Below, piece after piece: positions 1 through 12,140 of a stretch of 64,000 nucleotides of DNA. The stretch is from Tetracladium setigerum. Its lineage: Eukaryota; Ascomycota; Leotiomycetes; Helotiales. The stretch is taken from the NCBI GenBank assembly GCA_031472005.1, contig PZJY01000004.1, positions 1,152,556-1,216,555 on the forward strand, in the 5' to 3' direction. The notes beneath the pieces were generated by a model. The model did not search any database, was not told the origin of the DNA, and saw only the letters and a program-made list of their open reading frames with translations. Position 1 is the first letter of the stretch. Each line of letters starts with the position of its first letter. The translations under genes and the position numbers were made by a program.

Positions 1-249
1 AAAGCAATATATAAATAACTACTTTGTAGATTTGCTAAGAACAAACTTATGATTCCAACCAAAACTATAAATTTGTCTCGTGACATCGTGCGTCTCGGGA
101 CACAGGGACAGATGCTATGAAGTGTTTAAATTATTCTACGCGTTGGATTCATCTAAAGAAAAATATAACACTGGATACGTACAAGCACCACAAAAACATC
201 CTCAACGACCTACCTAAATACTTAACCAAAAATCAACCAAACAACCCCC

Positions 250-2738
250 TCAACCCTCTCTTCCCCTTCTCTTCCTCCTCTCCTCCCACCTCTTAATCCT
301 TAACCCCCTCAACCACGCCCGCTCCTCATGCAAACTAAATCTCACACCAGGAATATCCCACCTCGCCTTCTCCAAATCCGTATAACCCTCCCTCTGCGCC
401 TTCTTCTTCGCCTCCTTAAACGAGTCCTTCATGGCCTCCTGATTCGCCTCCATCCACCTCGCACTCATTCCCTTCAAACCCTCATCATAATGCAGCCCAG
501 GGACCAAAACACTTCTATTTTCCCCCAACCGCTTACCACTCAACCGCCAGTGCTTCCACTTCAGCGCACTATTCTCGACTTCCATCCGTCTGCGATTCTC
601 CAGGATGTTGTGGTCGAGTGTGACATCGAGGTTTTGCCAGAAGCCGGGTGTGGTTTTGGGATTGACGCCGTAGCGATAGTGGTTTAAGTTAAGCGCGAAT
701 TGTTGGTAGTTGGAGCCGTCTAGCTCCTCTTTGAGACCGAGACGTTCGAGGGAGCTGCTGGGCGTTTGGAGACAGATGGGACAGTTGTGCGTGTGTTTGG
801 CTGGGTGGTCCCAGTATTTCATGATGCAGGCGAAGTGGAATGTGTGTTTTTCTGGTTGGCAGAGGAGCGTCGCTGCCATGCTGGAGAAGGTTGGGCCAGC
901 TTTGTAGGGGATTTTGCAGAGCTGGCAAATCCCGATGGGGAGTTGAGTTGGATCGGCTGTTGCGAGGGTGTAGTCGACTGTTTTTTTCATACAAAAAAAG
1001 TGAGTGGGTGGCAGTAGAATCTGGGGGTTTGTTTTGGCAAGAGAGAGAGAGAGAGAGAGAAGGGGGGTTAAAATGAGGGTGAAGACTCACAAGGGAAAAC
1101 TTCTAAAAGTTTCCATGATAATCTTCGGTATGAGGTGAAATATGGTGGTGGATTTTCCGGATCTTTATCTTCAAGAGAATATCTATATTTGGCTATCGCT
1201 TCTTTGAGCCATGCGGTCTCCGGCGTGGAAGTATCGTATAATTGTATTAGACAGGCCCTATCATATTCACTCGCAATCAATATTGTACCTTTTCTCTGGA
1301 GGTCAAGTAGAACTACTGAACATGGAGGAGAGCAAGTCTCAAAAAAGGGAGTTTCGATACACATCAAAAGCTAAGGACAAACATACCAAGGTCTCCCATG
1401 CGCCCACTCCTTCAACAGTCTATGATTCCTCTTCTGTCGATTCAACAATCCAATATCCCTCAAGATGTTCCACAGGTATTCCTCTACCCTTTCAACGACC
1501 GATGCGTTATAGAACCAATCTTCGAAGTCGAACGGCCCCAAGCTAGGTCCACCTTCTCCTAGTAAAGCTTCGACTAGTATTGCGTTCTCGTCAAGTAAAG
1601 AGACCTGTTTCGAAACGAGTGTGTCCTCGATATGTTCTTCTGAGAGGGCGAGTTCGACGGCGTTAGATCTGGAGAGGAGGTCGATCACGAGACGCTCCAT
1701 GTCGAAACCTTGTTGACTTCTCCATGACTATTGCATTCACATACGCTATTAGAAAATAATCTCGGCTTTATAAGGTGGAAAAACAGAGGGAGAAAGACAT
1801 ACAGCCAACATAGCATCCACCAAATTCCCTGGACAATGCTTAAGATTGAATTCAAACCTCTCCTTCTTGCCCGCGCCCTCAGGTAGCTTTGGCTTCCTGT
1901 GCGGAAAAAACCGATACTGCGGCGCATCATCGACCTGCATCTCTGTATCACACGCCAACGTCGCCATCTGCTCCAGCGCCCAAATAACCTTGTGTCTTGC
2001 GAGAGCCAGAAATCTCAACATGACATCCGGTTCCTCCTCCTCACTGGGTCGCAAATACATATCCGAAGTCATATCATGCTCGACCTTCTCGAATTCGATT
2101 TCAAGCAACATACGACCGGCGTTATAGAGTTGGGACAGAGCCGCGGGGATGCTGACGTTGTAATTGCGAGGACGATCAGGATTCCATTTGAGCATGCCAG
2201 GGTAATGCAAAAACCTGACGAGCGCACGACGGACGTAATGTTCGAGGACAAGCTCGTAATGGGGGTCAGCAATGTGATCACCGGACACCTCTCACACGTT
2301 CATATCATGCGCACTTAATGGTTCGGGAATCTGCGTCTGCCCTTGGCTCAGAAATCGATCCAACATCTTCAGCGAGTTGGCTGCGGTGACGATGGATGCG
2401 AGTTCGTTCAAGTTGGCCGTTGAGGGATGCCCATCTGGGAGACCGTTGCCTATAGCTTCGATGAGGGTGCGTAGCTCATGGGAGGTCTGGATTTGGTTCT
2501 TGGGATGTGTGTGCATTGCCGTTCTCCAGATTCCGAGGTCGGGGACCGCGGGGTTGAGCTGGTTACGTTCGCTTTGGGGGGACAGCATGCGAAGCCATCG
2601 CTTTTCATCTTCTTCGATTTGGCTGAGATAGGTGAGATCTGCGTCGTCATCGTCGGCGTAGGCGGAATGATTTTGGAGGCGATTGAGGATTCTAGAGTGA
2701 AGCTCGGATGCATATGCGCGTCCATCGAAAATTGACAT
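250..2738 (-). CDS. RING-H2 finger protein of unknown function, multi-exon (model tentative)
   Basis: I read this as one gene starting at the ATG at 2738 and ending in TGA at 250. The last exon (977-250) carries a RING-H2-like cluster: C-x2-C, then C-x4-H-x2-H-x2-C, then C-x2-C (CPIC). This suggests an E3 ubiquitin ligase or other zinc-binding scaffold; the substrate is unknown. The rest has no family I recognise. Well-supported introns are 1802-1728 (GTATGT, phase 0) and 1090-978 (GTGAGT to ACAG, phase 1, containing a GA/CT microsatellite). Two in-frame stops, TGA at 2294-2292 and TAG at 1373-1371, must lie in further introns. The first could be 2295-2215 (GTGAGA donor) or a 45-nt one at 2297-2253. 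The second probably starts at GTATGT at 1386 and ends at 1270 or 1258. The alternative is two genes, with the RING protein starting at the ATG at 990. Confidence 0.6.
1041..1060. repeat. GA dinucleotide microsatellite
   Basis: Ten GA units lie inside the proposed last intron (1090-978) of the RING gene; on the coding strand this is a CT tract just before the acceptor, as is common in introns. Confidence 0.8.
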
Positions 2739-3240
2739 CCTCTCTACTCGATGGAAGTATAAAAGTCAGGTTTAAAATGCAATAACAACTATCGGTGTAT
2801 AGACTTACTCAAAAGCAGTAGATTGGTCGCGGATTTAAGCTACCAGGCATACCATAAAACATATCTGTAGAGGGAATAAACAAAGACATCGAAATCGCCT
2901 TGTACAAACGCAAATCACAAAGAAACGTTTCAAAGAAAACTCCTTCGCGATATGAACGACTTCGAACAACGGAAAATTAGAAGAATCTAAGAATAGAAAA
3001 AATGACAAAAAGACTGATTGGGGACGAGTTCGTGAATTTCTACCGAACCGACCTAGTTCGGAACCTTTTAGTATTTGGTCATCTATCTCGTCTCTAACTA
3101 GACCCATATAGAAGAGACACTTTGAGTGCCATATGCAATGCAATGAACCACCAAATTTTGACGCCCTTTTCTCCAATGCATCCGGCCCTCGCGAACGCCA
3201 TAAATTGAAGCTCCCCCAAAGTATGCATGCATAGTCTCAT
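2739..3240. other. intergenic gap, no gene seen
   Basis: This is upstream sequence of the RING gene and downstream sequence of the ataxin-10-like gene, both on the minus strand. A 113-codon minus ORF at 2835-3176 has no recognisable domain, and I do not call it. Confidence 0.5.
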
Positions 3241-6200
3241 CTACACCTTCGCCGGCATCAATTCCTCAGGGACCGGGAGTCCCCTCTTGATAAACGCCTG
3301 CCTTCCAGCAAGCTTCTCCGCTTCTGTGCGAGGCTTAGCTAACTCCTTCTTTTCCCACTCCATCGCCTCCTGCATGTTCCTGAATGCTGGGAACTTACCT
3401 GCGGCATGTTCTTTCTTCTCCTTGTTATCCATGTGCGCATTCAATTCCTCCCATTTCTCCTGGGCCGTCTTCTTGCCTTCCTTTCGCAGCTTCTCCTGCT
3501 CTGCATCCCACTTTAGTTTGGCCTTTATCAAGACCTCACCGTCTATCTTCGGGTCCACGGAACGTCCTGCCCCTGGTCCAACAAATGTGACTTGACTTGT
3601 TCCAGAATATCTCGCTTCGTCGTCTTCTTCATCCTCGTCGTCGCCAAGATCGGTAGCCGAGCCTCTAGCAGCGAGACTTGCCTGCATGATTCTAGCCTGC
3701 TCATTTGCCCTCTCTTGTACCCTCTCCTGCTCCTTTTCTTGTGCTTGGAGTTGGGCCTTCGCCTGTGCGTGCCTCACAGGAACAAGTTCCTTGACATAAT
3801 TTTGAGCTTCGATGCAGCCTTCCATGGCGAACTTGATGGCGAGCGTTGCACGCTCTTTAAGGTACTCATTATGCCCATCATAGACACAGCAGTTGAGAAG
3901 AGGCATGATACCTTCGTGGGCGATCAGTTGTTGCTGCACAGTGGGATTTCCTGGACCCGTGCGTCTCGGATTGGTCGGCGCGAGGAGGGACGTGAGAATG
4001 ATTAGAATTTGAATCTTGATACCACCCCAGGGGAATTTGTGTGGTGTGTCGTGAAGAGGTGGAAGATTGGGGTTTGCCTGTTGGGGAGGAGCATTTGGGT
4101 TGTGATGGCTTGGCCCTGGCATTGGTCGCTCGTCGAGTGACTTTCGGGGAACCCCTTGTTCCAGAGCTCTGAGAAGGGTAGTGAGTTCATAAACTGCTTC
4201 CCATTCTACGAGAAGAGGTCGCATTTCTGTAATCTCGGCCACAACGGAGATGAAATCTAGGTACTGTGAGAGCCCATCTTTGGCTCGTTCCATATCCCAG
4301 AGATCAACTGGAAAATCGTTAGGGTGCTTCTTGCCCTGTCGAATCTGCGATTGGGCAGAGATGAGAGCAATACAGTCTGGGACTACACGGCAGCGGAAGT
4401 AATTATAGAGAAAGTGAATGAGTTTTGCATCACGATTGTAGTCTCGAAGATCGTCGTAGATTGGGCTGTCCTTCCGTGCTCTGAACATGTAATTGATGAG
4501 TCGGAGCAAGACTGTTTGCGCAGGCGAGACAATGTCCTTGAGAATTCGAAGAGAGTTCCACGCATATGGGAGAAGAGCGTTGTGATGGAATGACTCGATA
4601 ATCTGTGCCGTGATTTGGAAAATAAACTGTGCATCCGTCTGTTCCCAGACTGCGATGAAGACCAACATCTCACGAAGCAGATTTTTGCCACAGTCCAGAG
4701 CCAAGAACATCTTGCATCTTGTCTTTTGGAGATTCTCGCCGGCGGGTGTAAGTCCAGAACCCATCGAATCGACAACACACGCTTTGACGGTCATGTGCAG
4801 GGCTTCAATCTGCTTGGTATCCAAGATATTTGGGATCTCCGTCAAAAGACCCCTCAAAGGCCCTTCAACGTACTCGTCTTCTTCGTCATCTTCATCATCC
4901 TCTTGCTCCTCGATATCCTCCCCAGTTTCTCCAAGAGTCGACGAATTATCTATTTCATCCTGCTCCAGATGGTCGTCGTCGGTTTCATGTCTATCGTAAG
5001 AACCCGCTTGTGAGTAATCGCGATCTCGCGGCATGTACCTTTCCATTGCATTCTCCTTGCAGGCCTTCGCTCGGTCCTTCGCTCCATCAACAGTCTCCAT
5101 AGGTACCACCCAGCCTTCGTAGTTTTCGTCGCGCACTCTCTTCCACCAGATATCAATTTCATGCGAGACCCGAGCATATAACCTATCCTGCTCCATCTTA
5201 TTCGCCTCATCATGTTTCCACACTGGAGATGTGTTTTCCTCCATATACACATGTGTAGAGTCACCATTGACACCGTTCAGAATCGGCAGTGGACCCGGTG
5301 TATTTCCATACTGGACTTCCTCTTCGTATTTAGCAAGGAGCTGTGATGCTACGGGGTCCTTCTTCGAGTGTCGAATCAGCCAGTTCTTGACCTCATCGTG
5401 AATATTCTTCACGCTCATTTCATCCGCTTGAAGATCGTGAACCGGATCAATCTTCCACTCGTCGTCAAAGAGCATCTCAAACCAGAAGGACATTTTGAAT
5501 CGATCATTGCCCATCGTCCAGTTATGCGTATGTTGCAAGCATGTGACCAGCACCTTCTTGTCTACTTCCAGTCAGCAAAATCCAATCATACAAGTACAAA
5601 AGTACTCACAAAGTTCGGTAACATCTAACAGCTTCCCTCTATCACCCTCCGCCACATTCTCCCCATCATATCCTTTACTCGTAACCTGCACACAAAGCTC
5701 AATCAACCTCTTCACCTCCCGATCAAATCCCACAGCACCACATATCTCCTGGGCCGTCTCCTTGATCGCAAGCATATTTCGACTAATAACCAGCAAGCTA
5801 TTGAGGTAGTGCAAATCCTCCCGCAGTAAATCGCAATTCTTCAGTATGAGAGTAGCAGACTCCGCCACATCTTGCCCAGTCGGAGGTCCCGTATCGTGAT
5901 GAGTAGAGGAGAGAGATCGTCGCTCGCAGAGTGGAATAGCATAGTAAAAGATCCGCTGTAACCGCATCCAAATCGACACATTCTTCGCGAGAGTTTCCCT
6001 GCCCACACCACTACATCAGCAAAGCTGTACCCAAAACACCATGCATAATCCTCGTAAAACAGAAATCAAAACCCCCAAAATAAAACATACCTAACGTCCG
6101 CCTTATTCAAACTCTGATCCAAAGTCTGCGCCACCATTTTTTTGACCTCCGCCATAGCTTTACTCATATAAGTTTGCGGTCTCTGAAAATGCCCCTCCAA

Positions 6201-6602
6201 CAACAACAGCGAGCTCTGAAAGAAGCGCTCCTCCACCGTATCTCTATTAACCCTCCTCTCTCCATTCCCATTATTCACCACCTTCTCTCCAGTCAAGCTC
6301 ACGCTCTCGAATCGCTCCCCGAGGCCCACGCCGCTGTATGGACTACCACCCCCTCCTCCTCCTCCACCGCCTGCGGCAGACACAGGATTTGGTTCCGACT
6401 TTGCAGCTGTGGAAGCAGTACCATTGCTATTTCCATTGCTCGCGGCGTTCGGGTGGTATTTCTGTCTGCCGTCGAATATGATTTGGTTCTCAAAGTCCCA
6501 CCACTCGGCGATGAGGATTTTGCATTCGCTGCACGCCGTTTTCTTCGTGAAGGGTTTGGGAATCGGTGCGCCGCACTGGATGCAGTAATTAATGCGTTCC
6601 AT
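3241..6602 (-). CDS. Ataxin-10 / Ctr86-like protein
   Basis: Three exons (6602-6091, 5998-5610, 5561-3241) give a 1,073-residue protein with all junctions in frame; the introns are 92 and 48 nt. The diagnostic part is the C-terminal ataxin-10 domain: a leucine-rich stretch ending LLAPTNP, then NCCVYDGHNEYLKERATLAI, the most conserved block of the ataxin-10/Ctr86 family. Armadillo-like helical repeats precede it, and an acidic Asp/Glu stretch lies around the middle. After the domain the tail is a charged Glu/Lys/Gln coiled coil. In yeast the homologue is Ctr86, an essential protein of poorly defined role. The N-terminus has two CxxC pairs (CIQC, CSEC), like a zinc ribbon, followed by a Gly run. 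I chose the ATG at 6602 because it is the only methionine before the CxxC pairs; the longer frame to 6794 starts with GTG. Confidence 0.85.
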
Positions 6603-7089
6603 TGTTGAAGGGGATGTGGTGCGTAGTAATGTGTGAAAGAGATGTAAAGATTTGGAGTGAGAAAGTGCGTTTGTCTGGTGTGTGTAACTATAATTTTTTG
6701 GAGGTGAGGAGGAGTGGTCGTCAGTGCCAAGGGTCCGACGGTCCCAGTCGATTGGTAAGAGGGGGAGCTTGGTCAGATCTGGAGGGGCAGCCACATTTTA
6801 CATTTTATGGAGTCAAAGAGAAAAATGTCTCTCATTATTACAAAATACAATTAGGTACGAGTTATTACAAATGGAAGTATCAAGATGTATCACGACGTAT
6901 CAAGCAAAGTTAAGAGTCATATATTGTCATCACTCTACTCTCGTGTTGTTACCGCTAGGTACAGGAGTTGGCAAATTGCCCCTCCATCCTGCTTATTGTT
7001 ACAATGTGAGCCGCCGCTGCTTCAATATATTTACAAAGACCAATCCCCTATCCCCTATCACCAGTACATTCCTACATCCATAGGTCGCG
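6603..7089. promoter_or_regulatory. upstream region of the ataxin-10-like gene
   Basis: This 487-bp gap separates the start of the ataxin-10-like gene from the stop codon of the Mam3-like gene, both on the minus strand. It must hold the promoter of the first and the 3' end of the second. I see no further ORF with coding character. Confidence 0.4.
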
Positions 7090-9494
7090 TTATCCCGTAA
7101 CCGAGTCATCTCCCTTGGTGGAACTTCCTCCTTCCGTTGAGCCCTCCGTTGTTTTTGGCGCTTTCTTCTTGCGTTGACGTCTCCTCTTCTTCTTCACTTC
7201 CTCGCCTTTTGCAGGACCTGTCTCTTCCGGCTGTGCATTCGACCCATTCATTGATCCTGACGTTTTCGACTGAAGCGTAGGCGACGCGCTCTGGCTCCTC
7301 TTCGAGTGGGAGGACTCCCCGTTTTCTTCTATATCTGACGAAGATGTCTGCAATACCACTTTTTGGAAGCCATCAGCCTCTATGGTATGTTCAGTAATGC
7401 TGCCACTTCGCGCAGTCCCTCTCTTCCATGCTCGGGGACTGCCTGAGTGGAGAGACTTAAGGGTGTCGCTACTTCGATCGCTGTTGTTCCTAGATAGAAC
7501 AGCCGGCGAGTATTCCCTCATGGCCTTTCTGTAGTCTGGTGGTTGATATGATGCCCCTTCGGCGACGATGGGGGGTTCCGCACGTATATTGCTAGGACTA
7601 CTCGAGTAACTTAAGGCTCCATATCCTTGCTGCAAAGCCTGAACACCGTCTTTTGCATCCATACCTGCCGATTTGAGAAGACCTTCTCCTTCTCCAACAT
7701 GCACTGAGAGGTCATCGTGGTATGGTTCATCAATAATTGAACGTGTTCGACCAGTTGACTCGGCTACCGATCCGGATCGTGGCGCGGCTCCTGGGACCTT
7801 AATTTTGACGGTTTGATAACGGGTTGTCTTTGGACGACTAGCGATATTGGATGGTCCAAGGTGTTTTAGATGTTCGCGCATATCATTGATATTTCCACGA
7901 ACTGTGATAGGAGCGTCTTGCCCACTAATGCTTCTCTTCAAAAATGTTGTCTTCGGACTTGTCCCAAAAGGCGCATGGGAATGCGTGGAGTCATGAGTTT
8001 GATCATTACGTTTGACCGCTTCAACACCATGCCCTGAAAGATCGATGAGATCTTCTTCCGTAATTTGGCGAGCTGGCTTGTCCACGACATGGCCTTTGTG
8101 TACTCGTGCCTTGGGAGCTGGCGCCATTCTTCGAATCGCCTTGTGAACATCAATATATACATCGGATTCATCGATGATCTCCCTGTTGCTTGTTAGTAAC
8201 CGTGTCACGGAAAGAGGTGCTTTACTCACTCTCCAATCAGCTCTTCAATAACATCCTCCAGTGTAACCACGCCTTGTGCTCCGTAATTTTCACCTGGGAA
8301 CTCAGATACCATTACCATGTGAGATTTACCCTCCTGGAAGAAATTGATGATATCCAGGCAACTCGTTTCGGGCCGGGTCTCGGGTAGTGTAGCCAAGGCA
8401 AAGTCACTGACCCGCATGCAATCCTCTGGGTCATATGTGATTAGAATCTTAACAAGCAGCATACCGACAAAGTTCAGTTCGTTGTCCGCTTTGTGGATGG
8501 GAATGCGAGAATATCCAGCAGAAAGAATGTTGTTCATGGTCTCTTCGTCCAAGATTTGATCCTCACACATGGTAAAGACGTCCTCCATTGGGGTCATAAT
8601 GTGACCGACTGCTTTATCCTTCAAGTCCAACACGGCACTGATAATTGTGACCTCGTCTTGGTTTAATCTATCCGTAGGACTGTTTCCTAGGGTCTTGTGC
8701 AGTGTGACCAAAGTCTTGAGCCCGGACTTCTTGTAAACTGTGCCATGATCTTCGCCCAGGAGTCTGTCGAGAAGTTTCGCGGTCGGCCATGCGATGGGTG
8801 AAAGAACCCACATGAGGACAAGGACGGATGGTGCCATGAAGGCACCAATAGACAAGCCATATCGCACGCAGATGGATTGGGGAATCACTTCTCCAAAGAT
8901 CACTGCCAAATATCAGTATGAGCCCTCCGTAGATTTTCTGCATGCGTACCGATCAGTACTGTACTTCCCAGCACAGCGGGCCATCCTCCTCCTAACGAGC
9001 GGTCGAGTATAATGGGAAGCGTTTCGTTGACGATAACATTGCTGAGTAAGAGTGTAACCAAAACCCAATGTTTTCCTCTGTTCAGCAGGTTCAAAACCTT
9101 TTCCGCATGCCGCTGTTCCTTGCCTTCGCCGGAGGTAGATATGACTTGGAGGTAGACGCCATCCTGTCCCATCAATCTGTCGTAAAATTCATTAGTGATT
9201 TTCCGAGAGTGATCCGAAAGAAACATACGCGATCGTAAGTCCAGCGAATGCACCTCCCAGCAATACCAAAATCGCGGCTACGAAAAGATAGAGCCACAAG
9301 CTGGCATCGTCGGCATCTGGGGTGTCGTGGTGGTGTTCATGGTCCTTCCATGCATCGACGAGCGGAGCTGCAGCTACAGAGGATATCTGGCAGAGGCTGA
9401 GAAAAAGCACCTTTGCAAGGCCAATGATGGCTGGACGAGTAGCAAGATAGCCATTGTAGCTCGACCTTCCTGCGATTGAGCTTGTCGAGGTCAT
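7090..9494 (-). CDS. MAM3: Mam3/CNNM-type membrane protein (DUF21 plus CBS pair)
   Basis: Four exons (9494-9229, 9176-8950, 8902-8230, 8182-7090) encode 752 residues; the three introns are 47-52 nt and all junctions are in frame. An N-terminal hydrophobic segment and a His/Asp-rich loop lead into the DUF21/CNNM transmembrane block, with motifs GLTIALMGQD and VIFGEVIPQSICVRYG. Then comes a CBS pair: the first repeat starts near residue 268 (MTPMEDVFTM) and the second ends with VVTLEDVIEELIGE. CNNM and yeast Mam3 proteins sit in plasma or vacuolar membranes and are tied to Mg2+/Mn2+ homeostasis. The last 360 or so residues are Ser/Thr-rich, probably disordered and cytoplasmic, and end in a polybasic patch (KKKRRRQRKKK). 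The ATG at 9494 is the first in the frame; the ORF upstream starts only with TTG. Confidence 0.9.
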
Positions 9495-11461
9495 CGTCGC
9501 GGATTCGAGCTCTCCCAGGTCCTGTCGTCGTCGCGACAAGTCAAATTCGAGTGGGGGGTCGCGCCCACGATGCTTGTTCGTCAATTGACTTTGCCGGTTG
9601 AAGGGCGAGTGTGGTCTGAAAGGTTTCCCCTACGACAATAAGGGAATTCAAAGCATCAAGAGAAAACGCAACAGGAAGGAGAAAACACCAGGTAGGCGAG
9701 ATGGAGATGGGGATGGAGATGAATTTGGCACCGCGATATTGTCAATGATGGTGAAGCTCAAGAGCCAGCCAAGTCGAGCTTTAATTTTCCGGGGTACAAA
9801 TATTTCAGGCTCTGCGACAGGAGGTGTGCTATCAAGGGCACCCTGAGTGGTGCGATGGGCGGGACAGTGGGAATCAATGACGGAGTTGCGCCGTAAGCGA
9901 GGGGGGCAAGCTTTTGACGTCCACAATACCGAGACTTTTCCCTTGCCCAAGCAAAGCACCTTCTCGTCATCGCCTCTGCGGAGGTAGGAGAAAGACAATT
10001 GACATTTTACAGAAATATTAGGTACCATCCATGATGAGAATATTCGAATCAATATGAGAAGACAGGGTATTTATTTTGTCAAAGACGCGTGAAGAGAAAG
10101 CTACTGGTTGGATAGCTATCTTACTTGTTGCTGTGGGGAATACTGTACTGTACATATAAAGACATGTGCTCTTCCCAAGTGAGGTCACAATTAAGAGCTT
10201 TTAACTGTGTACTTGAAACGTGCAGGCTGGAAGTAATACTCCCAATAATTTTCAGTTATTCTGCCGTAACAAATTATTTGTTTAGTGTTAGGTAGTTATA
10301 GTTCTCGCCAACACTGTCCTGTTAAGTGGAAGGGATATAGGAAATACATAGCTCAGGTGCTGTGTGCTATCACTTCCGCCATTGGAGGCGCCAATGGTTG
10401 TCGGACCCTGGGCTTATCATCAAGCTTTGCAAACAAGCAAACATGGCGTGTCCCAAATACTAAATACTGCTCTGGGTTCAAAAGCAGCACTTATCTGATA
10501 TGAGTTTAGGTGCCATGACGACTTGAAGAAGCTGGCCAAGGTAAACGATGGCTTGGAGAATCTTAATTTCAGACTCGCTTGTTACCGAGTTCAATCAGGT
10601 ACCTTTCCGAACCAAAAGAAAAAAAGATGTGCAAAGTGGCTAATCACGTAAGAGCTAATAAATACGATAGCTCGACCGCTTCTATTGAATATCACACAGA
10701 AATACGGTGCAATATCCTTCAGAACTTAGAAACGTCGAATTTCGAGCCATTTTGACTTTATATATTTATGTCTTGGCGGTATCCGAAGGTACGGTCACAC
10801 AAGTCGAGCAACCTGTCAAACGTGAGTTTCATACTTTCAAGAAAAGAAAACGGAGAATTTCGAATGTGATTACTATGGCTACTCAATCTCTTCTTACCTC
10901 GAGTGGCAAAAGCTACTCCCATATCCAAAGATCTAGTCGATCACGTTAGAAAGGCTTTAGATACAACAAGTTTGGCTTATGGCCTTGGCGTATTGTCTCC
11001 TTATTTCATCTGAAAAGCATGATCGAAGTTAATGTATACCCCGTTGAAAGAGATCGGCCGAAAATGTAGATGAGACATTATGAAGTTCCTTCTTTTCTCT
11101 TTCGTTCAATAGTGAGGAAGTTCGTCACAGAGTCACATGATGTTTACATTCTGTCAAGCGATTCTTACTGTCGTTGATTCCTACCTTATGTGGAAGGAAA
11201 TCTAATAGGCAGGAGAAGATTTGGAAGGCCTCACAATTGTATTCCTTCCTTGTTATAGAAATCGCATTTTATAGTCTGGTAACTACGTTCTTTGCAACTT
11301 CCTCCAAAATGAAGCCGGCTTAACTTCCCAGATTCTTTCATTTATTTTTTCAAACATGCTTCATCCATCATCTTCATTGACCACATCATTGACAATACCA
11401 GTAAATCAATCCATCCATATAATACACGCTTCATCATCACTTCCTAGCATCTCCATCCACC
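9495..11461. other. intergenic, about 2 kb, no gene seen
   Basis: This gap lies between two divergent genes and so holds both promoters. It contains several short ORFs (for example minus 9648-10052) without domains or splice logic. A TACTGTACTGTACATA palindromic motif lies at 10141-10156. I find nothing else I can support. Confidence 0.4.
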
Positions 11462-12140
11462 ATGCGTACCTCCATCACTCTCCTCGCTGGCCTCGCCACC
11501 ATCGTCTCCGCCACTTCCGTCAACTTCACAATGTTCGCTGCAGGCCTCAACACACAATTCTGGGATCTCCCTCTCAACGCTCACGGCGGAGGCTTCTGGG
11601 TCTTTCGCCCAGTCTCGCAACAATGTCCCCACCCCGAAAAAACGCATTGCACAATCTCGGGCCACACTGTCATTCACGGAGATGATGCTGGCGGTCCAAT
11701 TTCTCTGGGTTCTATGGTGCCCGGCGGTCAAGACATCTTTATTGCAAAAGACGGTGCCTTGGGATACATGAAGGCCAACTCAAGTATACTTCCTGAAGGT
11801 GCTACGAGAAATCCAAAGGATTCACCTTTGTAAAGTCAACGACTCGATGGAATGACCTTGGAAGACTCTGGTACAGCGGGGGGAACTTCACTATTGTAAG
11901 GGTTTTTCTTCACATTTCCTGGGTTTCTTCTAACCTTTGCAGTGCGGTCCTGAGGAGCCTGATCGCCCTGCGTATCAACTCTTCATTGATGATGGAAAGA
12001 ACAAGTTGCCGGAGGACATTTGCACACCGATCCAGGTGGGAGGTATGCGTTCAAGTCTGTTCTGTATTATTTGGCCATGGCTGACTCGTCTTCCAGTTCG
12101 TCACAATACAGTGAGCGAGCAGGTTTGGTCATACGACTGA
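11462..12140 (+). CDS. Small secreted protein, PhiA / IgE-binding-like, apparent one-base frameshift
   Basis: Exons 11462-11895, 11943-12042 and 12097-12140 (introns 47 and 54 nt, canonical ends) encode about 192 residues. The protein begins with a clear signal peptide (MRTSITLLAGLATIVSATS). It then has the block VPGGQDIFIAKDGALGYMKA, a Gly/Trp-rich part and paired cysteines near the end, which resembles the fungal PhiA/IgE-binding group of cell-wall or secreted proteins. Resemblance is from memory of the motif, so the family call is moderate. The frame breaks near 11797-11806: before it the frame ends in a stop at 11831-11833, while after it the continuation YEKSKGFTFVKSTTRW reads in the next frame. 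Total exon length is 578 nt, one short of a multiple of three. No intron of realistic size fits. Either one base is missing from the consensus or the gene is newly broken. Confidence 0.6.

Noticed and set aside
2835..3176. 113-codon minus ORF between the RING and ataxin-10-like genes
   Set aside because: No domain and no convincing splice link to either neighbour.
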